Shown in pieces: positions 13,953 through 21,302 of a stretch of DNA of 32,189 nt; the stretch's first letter is position 1, and each line of letters opens with the position of its first letter. The DNA is taken from NCBI RefSeq assembly GCF_000907675.1, contig NC_021471.1. One strand, written 5' to 3'. The stretch comes from Haloarcula sinaiiensis tailed virus 1 (lineage: Viruses; Uroviricota; Caudoviricetes; Kirjokansivirales). A model generated the notes under the pieces. That model was not told the origin of the DNA and did no database searches. It saw only the letters and a list, made by a program, of their open reading frames with translations. The position numbers and the translations under genes are program-made.

Positions 13953-14381
13953 ATGGCAATCGACTGGCTGACCGTCCGGGCGGACCCCATCGAAGCCGCC
14001 GAGCATGGCGTGGATGCGACCGATACATTCGAGACGTTGTACATCGGCCCCCGGACCGCCGACCGGATCTCCTACCCCGCTGCGGAGGTGCTTCCACAGG
14101 CAACCGAGCGAACAAGCGGAAACGAGTTCCAGCACACGCTGTTCACCAACCTGTATTTCAACCGCTCCCGCGGGTTGGACTACGTTGATGAGGTACTGCA
14201 CGTTATCTCGGACGTAATCACCGAGACGCTGGCGGCCTTCGCCCGCACCGAGACGGCTATCAGCTACGTCCCGGGGAGCATCGAGGACTACGCTGGGGAG
14301 TTGGATGATACACTCGTGTTGCTGGTGTCTGTCCGGTGGGAAGTCACGACGACGGTAGAACTCGCGGACACGGACAGGTAG
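13953..14381 (+). CDS. Tail terminator-like protein
   Basis: A 142-residue protein placed directly before the tail tube gene, where tailed phages with tubes carry the tail terminator (HK97 gp10 neighbour, lambda gpU class). Predicted structure is alternating strands and helices (DTFETLYIGPRTADRISYPAAEVLPQA, LFTNLYFNRSRGLDYVDEVLHVISDVITETLAAF) with a final strand (LLVSVRWEVTTTVELAD). The long helix in the middle and the strong beta-strand ending match the fold of ring-forming terminators. The assignment is mainly from order and secondary structure. It would stop tube growth and contact the neck. Confidence 0.6.
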   Translation: MAIDWLTVRADPIEAAEHGVDATDTFETLYIGPRTADRISYPAAEVLPQATERTSGNEFQHTLFTNLYFNRSRGLDYVDEVLHVISDVITETLAAFARTETAISYVPGSIEDYAGELDDTLVLLVSVRWEVTTTVELADTDR

Positions 14382-14394
14382 CCCGCACGCTTTT
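14380..14394 (+). promoter_or_regulatory. Extended late promoter, copy 1 (tail tube)
   Basis: AGCCCGCACGCTTTT overlaps the last two bases of the preceding stop codon. Its TTTT is 26-29 bases before ATG 14420. The same 15-mer, with identical spacing to a start codon, recurs at 15677 and 19073. Confidence 0.75.
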
Positions 14395-14419
14395 GGCTTC
14401 GCCGGCCTGATAGCAGTTT

Positions 14420-14887
14420 ATGGCAACAAAGACGTGGCGTGGTCAGACGGCGACCATCGAGATTACAGGCAACAGTATGCCGTCGGAACCGATTGGTGTG
14501 ATTGATAATCCGGAGGTGGCCGCTCCCGAGCAGGAGGTGCAGGAACTCCGGGGCGCGGGGTCGACCGAATGGCAGGACCTCCAGAAAACGGAAACGTCTG
14601 TCACGGTCAGCGGCGACGTGGCCGCGTGGGACATCGAAGCGTGGGACCGACTCATCGACTACGACGAGGCTGCCGGGAAACTTGACGACTCGGCGGAGGT
14701 GGCGACGTTCACGGTCACAGTCACGTACAACGCCGCCGACGGCAGTACGAAAGAGATCCCCGTCGTGGATGCCTACGTTGACGGGAGTATCCCGCTTGGT
14801 GGCAGTCGGGAGGAGTGGATCGGCATGTCCCTCTCGCTTGTTGGGCGGACGCTTGGCAGTATCACGAACACCGACGCATCGGCCTAA
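14420..14887 (+). CDS. Major tail (tube) protein
   Basis: This 155-residue protein has the pattern of siphovirus/myovirus tail tube subunits: an N-terminal strand pair (TWRGQTATIEITGNSM), an extended middle with TSVTVSGDVAAWDIEAWDRLIDY, and a C-terminal beta region (VATFTVTVTYNAADGSTKEIPVVDAYVDGSIPLGG, ending in WIGMSLSLVG). It is preceded by a tail terminator-like gene and followed by a chaperone with frameshift and a tape measure, the canonical order. It has the extended promoter box 26-29 bases upstream. For a short-tailed virus this is unexpected, because classical podoviruses lack a tube made from this protein. Confidence 0.78.
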   Translation: MATKTWRGQTATIEITGNSMPSEPIGVIDNPEVAAPEQEVQELRGAGSTEWQDLQKTETSVTVSGDVAAWDIEAWDRLIDYDEAAGKLDDSAEVATFTVTVTYNAADGSTKEIPVVDAYVDGSIPLGGSREEWIGMSLSLVGRTLGSITNTDASA

Positions 14888-14902
14888 CCCGAGGTTACTA
14901 CA

Positions 14903-15490
14903 ATGGCTACTACAGACAACAGAGAGTACGCGAATACCGAACTGCTGGCGATGGACGAACAGACGGCCCGCGAGACGCTGACGGTCAACCAGTACGAGCG
15001 CTGGGAGAAACTCACCTCGTTGCACGAACAGGCCGACGAGACGCGGGAGCGGTGGGCCGAAGAAGAACAGCGTGTCGCCGAGATTACCGTGCAGGCCGAC
15101 ATGGAACAACTCGGGACGCGGGTGGACGTGTTCGGGAACGACCTGCTGGTACACATTGACAGCGAAGACCGGCATCTCACACAGGCCGCGGGCAAGCTCG
15201 AAGACCTCCGCGAGGAGTACGAGGACACCGACCCCGAGGACTTGGACGCGATCCCGCAGGCTGACCGGGACGCGATGCTCGGCCACCTCCAAACCATGCT
15301 GGATGCGGTGATAGTCGAGTGGGAGGGAGCTCGGTGGGCGAACCTGCGGGAAGACCAACGCGCGGACATCCTTGCCGACGCCGCCGAGAAGTGGGGGCTT
15401 GACGGCATCATGCTTGCGTGGGTGGACATCGCCGCAGCGGTCAACGAGGATCGACAGGACCGCATGGAGGTGGTGGACTCCTTTCAGTGA
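14903..15490 (+). CDS. Tail assembly chaperone, zero-frame product
   Basis: A 195-residue, highly acidic helical protein (ETLTVNQYERWEKLTSLHEQADETRERWAEEEQ; LEDLREEYEDTDPEDLDAIPQADRDAMLGHLQTML) located between tail tube and tape measure, where lambda gpG-type chaperones are encoded. These proteins bind the tape measure and help tube subunits polymerise. It stops at TGA (15488-15490), but an open frame in the +1 phase continues without its own start codon, so a longer frameshifted form is likely. It begins 15 bases after the tube gene, within the same transcript. Identification rests on order, size, acidity and the frameshift arrangement. Confidence 0.72.
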   Translation: MATTDNREYANTELLAMDEQTARETLTVNQYERWEKLTSLHEQADETRERWAEEEQRVAEITVQADMEQLGTRVDVFGNDLLVHIDSEDRHLTQAAGKLEDLREEYEDTDPEDLDAIPQADRDAMLGHLQTMLDAVIVEWEGARWANLREDQRADILADAAEKWGLDGIMLAWVDIAAAVNEDRQDRMEVVDSFQ

Positions 15491-15677
15491 ACGCCGTGGG
15501 CCGGGGCTAATCGAACTCCTCCGGTTGACGGGCTTCCGGTCCCTCTCCGAGTTCGTGGCGGAAACGAACCCCTACGAGCGGGAGTTGATAGTCCGGTCGA
15601 TAGACGCGTGGCACAGCGAACAGGACAGTGGCGGCAGTCCGGGTGCGGCCGGTGGCGGGACGCCGCCCGGTATCTAA
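15486..15677 (+). CDS. +1 frameshift extension of the tail assembly chaperone
   Basis: After the zero-frame codons TCC TTT CAG TGA, the +1 frame reads on for 63 residues (SERRGPGLIELLRLTGFRSLSEFVAE and onward), ending in a Gly-rich tail. No ATG or GTG starts this frame nearby. At TTT C (15482-15485), tRNA-Phe could re-pair from TTT to TTC. The fused product would be 257 residues, comparable to gpG-T fusions in siphoviruses. The mechanism is inferred, and a -2 shift cannot be excluded from sequence alone. Confidence 0.6.
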   Translation, partial: SERRGPGLIELLRLTGFRSLSEFVAETNPYERELIVRSIDAWHSEQDSGGSPGAAGGGTPPGI

Positions 15678-15691
15678 GCCCGCACGCTTTT
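15677..15691 (+). promoter_or_regulatory. Extended late promoter, copy 2 (tape measure)
   Basis: The same 15-mer AGCCCGCACGCTTTT begins on the last base of the chaperone extension stop. TTTT at 15688-15691 is 26-29 bases before ATG 15717. CTCTGCGGC follows, nearly the same as the bases after copy 3. Confidence 0.75.
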
Positions 15692-15716
15692 CTCTGCGGC
15701 CGACTGACTGTATCCC

Positions 15717-16418
15717 ATGTCCGCAGATGGCGAGATAGAGGTTCAAGTAACAGCGGAGGGAACGGACGACGCCGCCCAAGAGTTAGCCGATGGCGACGGT
15801 GGTGGCGGCGTCCCACAACCCGGCGGCGGTGGCGGTGGTGGCGGCCGCGGTGGCGGTCTCCGGGGCGCGCTGAAAGGCGGCATCTTCCTCGCCGCGCTGA
15901 ATATCATCATCGGGCTACTCGGTCCGCTGAGCGACTTCCTCGGGGCTATCTTCAAAGTCCTACAGGCGTTCCTCGCACCGATAGCGCTGATTATCGTTCG
16001 GCTACTGACGCCTTTCTTGCGGTTCTTTATCCGACTGTTGCCAATGTGGATGGACTTTATCACAAGTGTGATGCCAGCCGTCGAAAACGCCGCCGGCATG
16101 CTGAACTGGGGGCTAAACTTCATTGCCGACGTGCTGACCGGGACGCGGGACATCTTGTCGAACACGAAGCGGGCGATAGACAACCTCCCGTCGAATATCT
16201 GGAGTTTCATCAATCGGCTTCCGTCGATGATAGGCGAGCAAATCGGTCGGGACGTGCCGACGTTCCAACAGGCCGGCGACGGCGTCCGCGAGACGGTCAC
16301 GGACTTCGCCGAAGATGCGAACCAAGAGGTAGAGCAACGCACCGGCATCAACATCATGGGCGGACTCGGGGCGTTCGTGGAGCGTGTTGAACGAGAGTCG
16401 AACATCGACCTACCATGA
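15717..16418 (+). CDS. Very short tape measure protein
   Basis: This 233-residue protein lies exactly where siphoviruses have a tape measure of 700-2000 residues. After an acidic N-terminus and a striking Gly-rich linker (about 30-50) comes a long hydrophobic block at about 57-125 (GIFLAALNIIIGLLGPLSDFL, AFLAPIALIIVRLLTPFLRF, LLPMWMDFITSVMPAV). Amphipathic helices then follow (TRDILSNTKRAIDNLPSNIWSFINRL). Tape measures have such membrane-active hydrophobic segments that exit into the host envelope. At roughly 0.15 nm per helical residue the protein sets a tube of at most about 35 nm, consistent with a short tail. It carries the extended late promoter. Confidence 0.75.
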   Translation: MSADGEIEVQVTAEGTDDAAQELADGDGGGGVPQPGGGGGGGGRGGGLRGALKGGIFLAALNIIIGLLGPLSDFLGAIFKVLQAFLAPIALIIVRLLTPFLRFFIRLLPMWMDFITSVMPAVENAAGMLNWGLNFIADVLTGTRDILSNTKRAIDNLPSNIWSFINRLPSMIGEQIGRDVPTFQQAGDGVRETVTDFAEDANQEVEQRTGINIMGGLGAFVERVERESNIDLP

Positions 16419-16870
16419 CACTCGAAAAACTGCGGTTGACGTTGAACCCCGGCGAAGCGGACGAACTACAGTACGACCTCTACCCGATCCAAGAGGTGGA
16501 CATCAACAGCCGCAAGGAAGCGTTCAGTATTGCCCCGCCGGGCCTGTCCGCCGCCGAGAACATCTTGTTGGGCGTCAGTGGGATGCAAGCCGACATCTCC
16601 GTTCGGGCAACGCTGTGGGACGACGGGTCCGACCGAGCCAACGGCACATACTCCTCCACCGTAACGACTGTGGACGAACAGGCGACGTTCCTTGAAGACG
16701 AGATACACGCGCCGGACTTCGGGGCGTCGTGGGAACTCGACCACCTGACCGGCGCGGCGTTCAACGACGACGAAGTGTTCGTGGAATCCATCGAACCGAC
16801 GGTGATTAGTCAGCAGTCGCCGAAGTGGAAGCCGGTGCGTATCTCGCTTCGCCGCGGTGGGTCAGTCTGA
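16415..16870 (+). CDS. Distal tail / baseplate-type protein
   Basis: A 151-residue protein whose ATG overlaps the tape measure stop by four bases. It occupies the position of the distal tail protein, between tape measure and hub. The sequence is strand-rich: LEKLRLTLNPGEADELQYDLYPIQEVDINSRKEAFSI, an Ala-rich helix (AAENILLGVSG), then ADISVRATLWDDGS and a C-terminal strand (KPVRISLRRGG). Distal tail proteins form the ring on which hub and fibres assemble. I do not recognise a specific family; the call comes from gene order and beta content. Confidence 0.6.
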   Translation: MTLEKLRLTLNPGEADELQYDLYPIQEVDINSRKEAFSIAPPGLSAAENILLGVSGMQADISVRATLWDDGSDRANGTYSSTVTTVDEQATFLEDEIHAPDFGASWELDHLTGAAFNDDEVFVESIEPTVISQQSPKWKPVRISLRRGGSV

Positions 16871-16873
16871 CGG

Positions 16874-16883
16874 CACGCTTTTT
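16874..16883 (+). promoter_or_regulatory. Late promoter element before the hub/fibre gene
   Basis: CACGCTTTTT starts four bases after the stop at 16870, with the T-run 25-29 bases before ATG 16908. It matches the core of the 15-mer elements and the box at 6394. Confidence 0.7.
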
Positions 16884-16907
16884 GCCGGCGCGGCCGGTGT
16901 GTAGTGC

Positions 16908-18698
16908 ATGGCAACGCAGATTCAGGTCAACCGCTCGGGGACCTTCGAGGACATCGACTACAGTGACTTTTCCATCGAACTCGGTACGTCGAAGGCACAG
17001 ATAGCCCCGACGGCGAGTGTTACGTCACAGGCGCGGGAGTCCATACAGGCTGGGCAGGAACTCCGCATCATCATCGACGGGACGACGCGCTTCGAGGGCG
17101 TGACACAGTCGGCCGGCACCAAGAGCCGCAACGGACAGCGTCGGGTCGAAGTCGAACACTCCGGGGTGAAGCTCATGGAGGAACCCGTGACGCTGTCACT
17201 GGCTTCGCCGTCGGTGTCGGATGTGCTCAATGCCGCGGTGGATGCGGCCGATAGTGGGGGTTCGTGGACTGTTGACACCAGCGACCTCCCGGCGCTGACC
17301 CTCTCGAATGACTACAACGTTGAATCGCGGAAGGTAAAGCGCATCTTCCGGGACATGACCGACCGCGCCGAAGCGGTGTGGTGGATTGAACCGACCGGCG
17401 AGACCATCCACGTCGCCAACGGCGGCGACGGTGGCCTGTGGCAGTCCTTCGATACACAGACGGACAGGATTCGCGTCGATGAGTTTGATGAGGGCGACGT
17501 GAAGACGGTTCGCAACGACGTAGAGGTTATCGGGACGGGCGACGTGGCGGTGTCGGCCACCGAGACGAACAGCACGAGCATCAGCACCTACGGCCGGCGG
17601 GCCGGAGAGAGTCCGTATAAGGTCAACTACGTGACGACGGAAGCCGAAGCCGGCGCGTTGGCACAAGCGTTGCTCCAACCCGACCCGCTGGCGCAGGGGA
17701 AGATAACGGTCTCGGCGGCGTCGGGCGCGGTGGAATCCCCGCAGGTCAACAAGACCGTCGACCTTACCGACCCGTCGAAGGACATTGATGAAACGGACCT
17801 CACCATCAACAAGCAAGTGATACGGCAGTCCCGCGCGGAACTGCATATCGGGCAGGGAGCCACGGACGCTATCGCGCGGCTAAATCGCAACTCCAAGAGC
17901 GAGGGGGACGTGACAGAACCGGGGTCGGTTTACGATACCGACAGGATAGACGACTTGGCAATCACGACTGAGAAGTTGGTCGACACGAGTGTCATCGAAG
18001 GGAAAATAGCGGACCTGTCCATCTCCGAGACGAAGGTGCAGGACGAAAGTATATCCACGCCGAAGCTACAGGCCGAGGCCGTCGTCGCGGCGAAGATAGA
18101 AGCGGGAACTATCACCGCCGTCGAAATTGCCGCCGGGACCATCACAGCCAACGAGATAGACACGCTCGACTTGGATACGCAACAGTTCACCGTCGGGGCC
18201 GACACGTCCTTCTTGTCATTCACCACCGAGCAGGGGGCGACTGGTGAAGCCCTCGTCATGGAACCCGACGGGACAGACGGTTTCGCCTTTTTCGGCAACC
18301 CGTTCGGGAGTGCCGACGTGTCTGTGTACTCCGACGCCGGCAACGAGATGGACGCGATACGCCCGTTTAACGGCGACAACACGGGCAACGTCGGCAACTC
18401 CAGCGAAGCGTATGCGGATGTATACGCACACAACTTCGTGACCGCATCACCGGACCCCATCGAATCCGTCGACACCGAGTCCGTAACGGATGTTGACTGG
18501 TACGACAACCCGCCAGAGGAGATTAGGCGGCGGGCGCGGGACATCGGCGACACCGACTCCGAAGTTCCCGAGGGGCGGGACCACACGCCGGTCGAACTCG
18601 GGACTATGGCGAACTGGCTGCTGGAGACGTGCAAGGCACAGCAAGAGCGCATCAGCGACTTGGAAGAACGCTTATCAGAAATAGAGGAGAAGGTGTGA
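16908..18698 (+). CDS. Tail hub protein fused to a fibre with a degenerate chaperone-like end
   Basis: This 596-residue modular protein begins with about 330 residues of baseplate-hub type (gp27-like pattern: SIELGTSKAQIAPTASVTSQARESI, VEVEHSGVKLMEEPVTL, RKVKRIFRDMTDRAEAVWWIEPTGETIHV). A repetitive fibre segment follows at about 345-420 with Ile/Thr/Glu repeats (KIEAGTITAVEIAAGTITANEI), typical of trimeric phage fibres. The C-terminus (about 490-596) looks like an S74 intramolecular chaperone: GNSSEAYADVYAHNF, then a final coiled coil (QQERISDLEERLSEIEEKV). The usual Ser-Asp cleavage pair of S74 proteins is not evident (ASPDPIES there), so self-cleavage may be lost. It likely plugs the tail tip and displays the fibre. 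Confidence 0.78.
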   Translation: MATQIQVNRSGTFEDIDYSDFSIELGTSKAQIAPTASVTSQARESIQAGQELRIIIDGTTRFEGVTQSAGTKSRNGQRRVEVEHSGVKLMEEPVTLSLASPSVSDVLNAAVDAADSGGSWTVDTSDLPALTLSNDYNVESRKVKRIFRDMTDRAEAVWWIEPTGETIHVANGGDGGLWQSFDTQTDRIRVDEFDEGDVKTVRNDVEVIGTGDVAVSATETNSTSISTYGRRAGESPYKVNYVTTEAEAGALAQALLQPDPLAQGKITVSAASGAVESPQVNKTVDLTDPSKDIDETDLTINKQVIRQSRAELHIGQGATDAIARLNRNSKSEGDVTEPGSVYDTDRIDDLAITTEKLVDTSVIEGKIADLSISETKVQDESISTPKLQAEAVVAAKIEAGTITAVEIAAGTITANEIDTLDLDTQQFTVGADTSFLSFTTEQGATGEALVMEPDGTDGFAFFGNPFGSADVSVYSDAGNEMDAIRPFNGDNTGNVGNSSEAYADVYAHNFVTASPDPIESVDTESVTDVDWYDNPPEEIRRRARDIGDTDSEVPEGRDHTPVELGTMANWLLETCKAQQERISDLEERLSEIEEKV

Positions 18699-18699
18699 T

Positions 18700-19074
18700 A
18701 TGCACGAATTGACGCACTACTCGTTCACGCTTCCGGACGTTGACGAGTGGCTGTCCGGCGACAGTCGAGAACTCGCGTTCCGTGTTGTCGGAGCCGACGG
18801 AAACGGTGTCGACATCACGAACGCCACAGTGTCGTGGTCACTTTTCGACCGCGAATACATGGACGATCCCGCCGACGCCGTCCTGACCGGCGACGACAGT
18901 AGTGTGGAGATAGTCACCGACAACCGCGTGGACAGCGAAGCCGGCGAGTTCGAGGTTCGCTTAGACCCCGCGGCGACCGAGGACCTGTGGGGAACGTACT
19001 GGCACCGGCCCGAAGTTAAACAGTCCGATGAAACAACGGCATCGTGGCGTGGCGAAGTCGTTGTCACTGCGTAG
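18700..19074 (+). CDS. BppU-like baseplate or tail accessory protein
   Basis: A 124-residue protein starting one base after the hub stop. The pattern YSFTLPDVDEWLSGDSRELAFRVVGADGNGVDITNATVSWSLF resembles the N-terminal domain of baseplate upper proteins (BppU), where a polymer-like statement of strain, DG..vDlTgAtv, forms an Ig-like sandwich. The second half continues with strands (SVEIVTDNRVDSEAGEFEVRL, GTYWHRPEV, SWRGEVVVTA). Such domains attach receptor-binding proteins to the tail tip, which fits its place between hub/fibre and the receptor-binding fibre gene. Confidence 0.65.
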   Translation: MHELTHYSFTLPDVDEWLSGDSRELAFRVVGADGNGVDITNATVSWSLFDREYMDDPADAVLTGDDSSVEIVTDNRVDSEAGEFEVRLDPAATEDLWGTYWHRPEVKQSDETTASWRGEVVVTA

Positions 19075-19087
19075 CCCGCACGCTTTT
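19073..19087 (+). promoter_or_regulatory. Extended late promoter, copy 3 (receptor-binding fibre)
   Basis: AGCCCGCACGCTTTT overlaps the preceding stop codon (TAG), with TTTT at 19084-19087, 26-29 bases before ATG 19113. The following CTCCGCGGC nearly repeats the bases after copy 2. Confidence 0.75.
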
Positions 19088-19112
19088 CTCCGCGGCGGTG
19101 TGAGTGGGTGGT

Positions 19113-20552
19113 ATGGCTGGAGAACGCCGATTGAACTGGGGGTCAGACGCGACCGACGCGAAGTGGCGAAGCGAACACGACACGGCAAACGGGAAGTTCA
19201 TCATCGCCGAGGACACTGACGGCGGGACGGTCCTGTTGGAGTACGACGAGAGTGCGAGCGAGTTCGTCAGCCGCGGGCCGGTGAATATGAACGGGAACGC
19301 GATTGAGTCCGTGTCGCAAATCGGATCGGATACTGACCGGTTTACTGGCTTCATGGACAACGCGGATACAGAGGAATTGCAGTATGCCGCTAATAATACT
19401 GGATACTCTGGGCGTCTTACTGATAGGCCATTAGTTTCAACCCAAGACCGGGATATAACGGTCGGAACCGACACCAGTACGATTCAGGAAGCCCTAAATG
19501 AAATCCCATTGCTTCTGCGTCACAATTTCGCTGTCAGGGTTCCAGACGGAACCTATGATGAGGATTTATTAGTTCCGCCGGTCGTGATTGAGGATACGGC
19601 TGGACTTGATGATGCGGGGGCTGGGTCCGACGAAGGGGCAAGCCAAATACCTTGGATTCGAGGTAACACAACAACGCCAACGAACGTTACGGTAAACAGT
19701 ATTACCGTCTCAAGCACGCAGGGGGCAATCGCCCCGATAATCGAAGGTTTTAATCCGATTTCAACGATACCTAACTCCGACGAAAACGTAGCGGTAGCTG
19801 TGTTCGGCGCACAAAACGTTTCATTTCGTCACCTCGACTTTAGCGGAGCTGGGGCTAACATCGGGTTCTTGATCTATTCATCGACCGCTACGATCCGCGG
19901 CGCTACGGACTTCGGGAGTGGTGACCTGAACAGAGGCGTGGAGATGAAACACAACGGCATGCTCTCTATTGACACATTTGGTGGCAAGACAACTGGGACG
20001 GTAAACGATTATCTTGTCCGAAACGACGACGGGAGCGTTGTCGTCATTGAGCGGACAGATGCGACTGGGGGCAGTGGGCTTATAAACAACGTCCACGGAA
20101 TCGCCCACAATACGAAAGACCATATCTACTACCCACGGCCAGCCTTCGAGCGCGCTATCGGGTCTGGGAGTGACCAGACCGTAGCAGACAAGACGGAAAC
20201 CACTGTGAAGTTCGACACCACGACAACCAGTAGATACGGTAATTGGGACACGGCAAACTATGAGTTTAACCCCCCAAAACCCGGCGAGTACACAGTTACG
20301 GCACAGGTACAATTTATTGGCCCAAGTAGTGGCACAAAAATACAGGTCATATTAACTGGAAGCGGCTGGTCGAGAGTTTCCACAGAAAACATATCATCAG
20401 GAGGTAACCCTACTGTCAAAATAACAGACACGCAAAACCTCACAAGAAATGACACTGTGAGGGTTAATGTGAGACACGAGGAAGGGTCCGGCCTTGATAT
20501 AAATACCGACAACCAAGAGTTTACATTTGTGTCGGTGCAACGGAACCGGTGA
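19113..20552 (+). CDS. Receptor-binding tail fibre, mosaic, with C1q-like C-terminal domain
   Basis: A 479-residue protein ending the tail module. Residues 1-80 (RRLNWGSDATDAKWRSEHDTANGKFIIAED...) are a virion-attachment type start. Residues about 110-330 are beta-helix-like, opening with TSTIQEALNEIPLLLRHNFAVRVPDGTY. The last 120 residues form a jelly-roll, C1q/TNF-like head (TVKFDTTTTSRYGNW, FNPPKPGEYTVTAQVQFIG, VRVNVRHEEGSG). Base composition changes inside the gene: the first roughly 220 bases have ordinary haloarchaeal codons, the rest is richer in A and T. That fits swapping of the receptor-binding part onto a conserved anchor. ATG 19113 follows the extended promoter; the frame could begin nine bases earlier. 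Confidence 0.8.
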   Translation: MAGERRLNWGSDATDAKWRSEHDTANGKFIIAEDTDGGTVLLEYDESASEFVSRGPVNMNGNAIESVSQIGSDTDRFTGFMDNADTEELQYAANNTGYSGRLTDRPLVSTQDRDITVGTDTSTIQEALNEIPLLLRHNFAVRVPDGTYDEDLLVPPVVIEDTAGLDDAGAGSDEGASQIPWIRGNTTTPTNVTVNSITVSSTQGAIAPIIEGFNPISTIPNSDENVAVAVFGAQNVSFRHLDFSGAGANIGFLIYSSTATIRGATDFGSGDLNRGVEMKHNGMLSIDTFGGKTTGTVNDYLVRNDDGSVVVIERTDATGGSGLINNVHGIAHNTKDHIYYPRPAFERAIGSGSDQTVADKTETTVKFDTTTTSRYGNWDTANYEFNPPKPGEYTVTAQVQFIGPSSGTKIQVILTGSGWSRVSTENISSGGNPTVKITDTQNLTRNDTVRVNVRHEEGSGLDINTDNQEFTFVSVQRNR

Positions 20553-20554
20553 CT

Positions 20555-20718
20555 ATAGCGGGCTATCCTTTTCTGCCACTCTAAAAATAACCGGTCACGG
20601 CGTGGAATCGGCCGCGGCCCGGTGACGCATATGGGCTATAACCTGTCCGACACACCGACAGGCCGAGGTTAATCGGACAACGAACCCATACGAACTGAAA
20701 ATGTGCGATTAGGGTGTG
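20555..20718. terminator. Convergent-gene junction with terminator-like hairpins
   Basis: The stretch between the rightward fibre gene and the leftward Tat gene holds ATAGC/GCTAT (20555-20559 and 20562-20566) followed by CTTTTC. It also holds two overlapping inverted repeats, CCTGTC/GACAGG (20642-20647 and 20657-20662) and TGTCCGA/TCGGACA (20644-20650 and 20673-20679). GAAAAT at 20696-20701 gives a T-run on the minus strand. This is expected punctuation for both messages. Confidence 0.5.
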
Positions 20719-21288
20719 TTACTCGCCGTTGGCGATAGTACCACTACCACCGACTGATGCAACCAGCCGGACCTCTTGCGGATGTGATATCTTCACGGTA
20801 GCGGTGTCTGACTTACTATCCTCGACAATCACCGACCCGTCGGAAGCCAATACGGCGAACCGAACGGCGACCGTCACGTCCCGCTCGACTGCTGATGCCA
20901 CATCCGGCGCGAAGTCCGACTGTTCCCACGCCGATGCATCCACCGCCCGGCCGGACAACTCAGTCGTTCCGTCGAAGGTGGTCTTGTCCGTTGTCAGTTC
21001 ATCCGATGCGACAACGTCGCCGCCGACCAACAACTCGAAGCGTAAGTCCGCCACGGGATTGTTGCCGGCGTCGTAGCTGTAGCCAAGCGACACATCAACG
21101 ACGGGATCGGCTTGCTCGGTGGCCATATCCGAATCCGACACCGAAAACGAGTCAACACTGACCTGTGCTGCGCCGGGTTCTGACATTGCCACGGCCAACG
21201 ACCCACCGCCGGCCGCAAGCGTCCCGATGCCCAGCAATGCTTGTCTGCGCGATACCGCTGTCCATTTCGCGTAATCGTTCCGTTGCAT
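20719..21288 (-). CDS. Tat-exported protein with Ig/beta-type domain
   Basis: A 189-residue protein with a textbook twin-arginine signal: SRRQALLGIGTLAAGGG at residues 13-29, then AVAMSEPGAAQ with a likely cleavage site near residue 41. Haloarchaea use the Tat pathway for most secreted proteins. The mature part is Asp/Ser/Thr-rich and strand-like (DPVVDVSLGYSYDAGNNPVADLRFELLVGGDVVAS, RDVTVAVRFAVLASDGSVIVEDSKSDTATVKISHPQEVRLV), suggesting one or two Ig-like sandwiches. It is one of only two leftward genes and so may be expressed at another time from the virion genes. A secreted or surface role such as superinfection exclusion is possible but unproven. Confidence 0.78.
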   Translation of the reverse strand: MQRNDYAKWTAVSRRQALLGIGTLAAGGGSLAVAMSEPGAAQVSVDSFSVSDSDMATEQADPVVDVSLGYSYDAGNNPVADLRFELLVGGDVVASDELTTDKTTFDGTTELSGRAVDASAWEQSDFAPDVASAVERDVTVAVRFAVLASDGSVIVEDSKSDTATVKISHPQEVRLVASVGGSGTIANGE

Positions 21289-21302
21289 ACCAGTCTGTCA
21301 CC

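Noticed and set aside
15372-15485. Independent gene starting at TTG 15372 in the +1 frame
   Set aside because: The translation before 15486 is Trp/Arg/Pro-rich and overlaps the well-biased chaperone; only the part after the shift point looks coding.
16908-18698. Insertion sequence or transposase
   Set aside because: No transposase-like frame or flanking terminal repeats were found here or elsewhere in the window; the gene is a tail hub/fibre.
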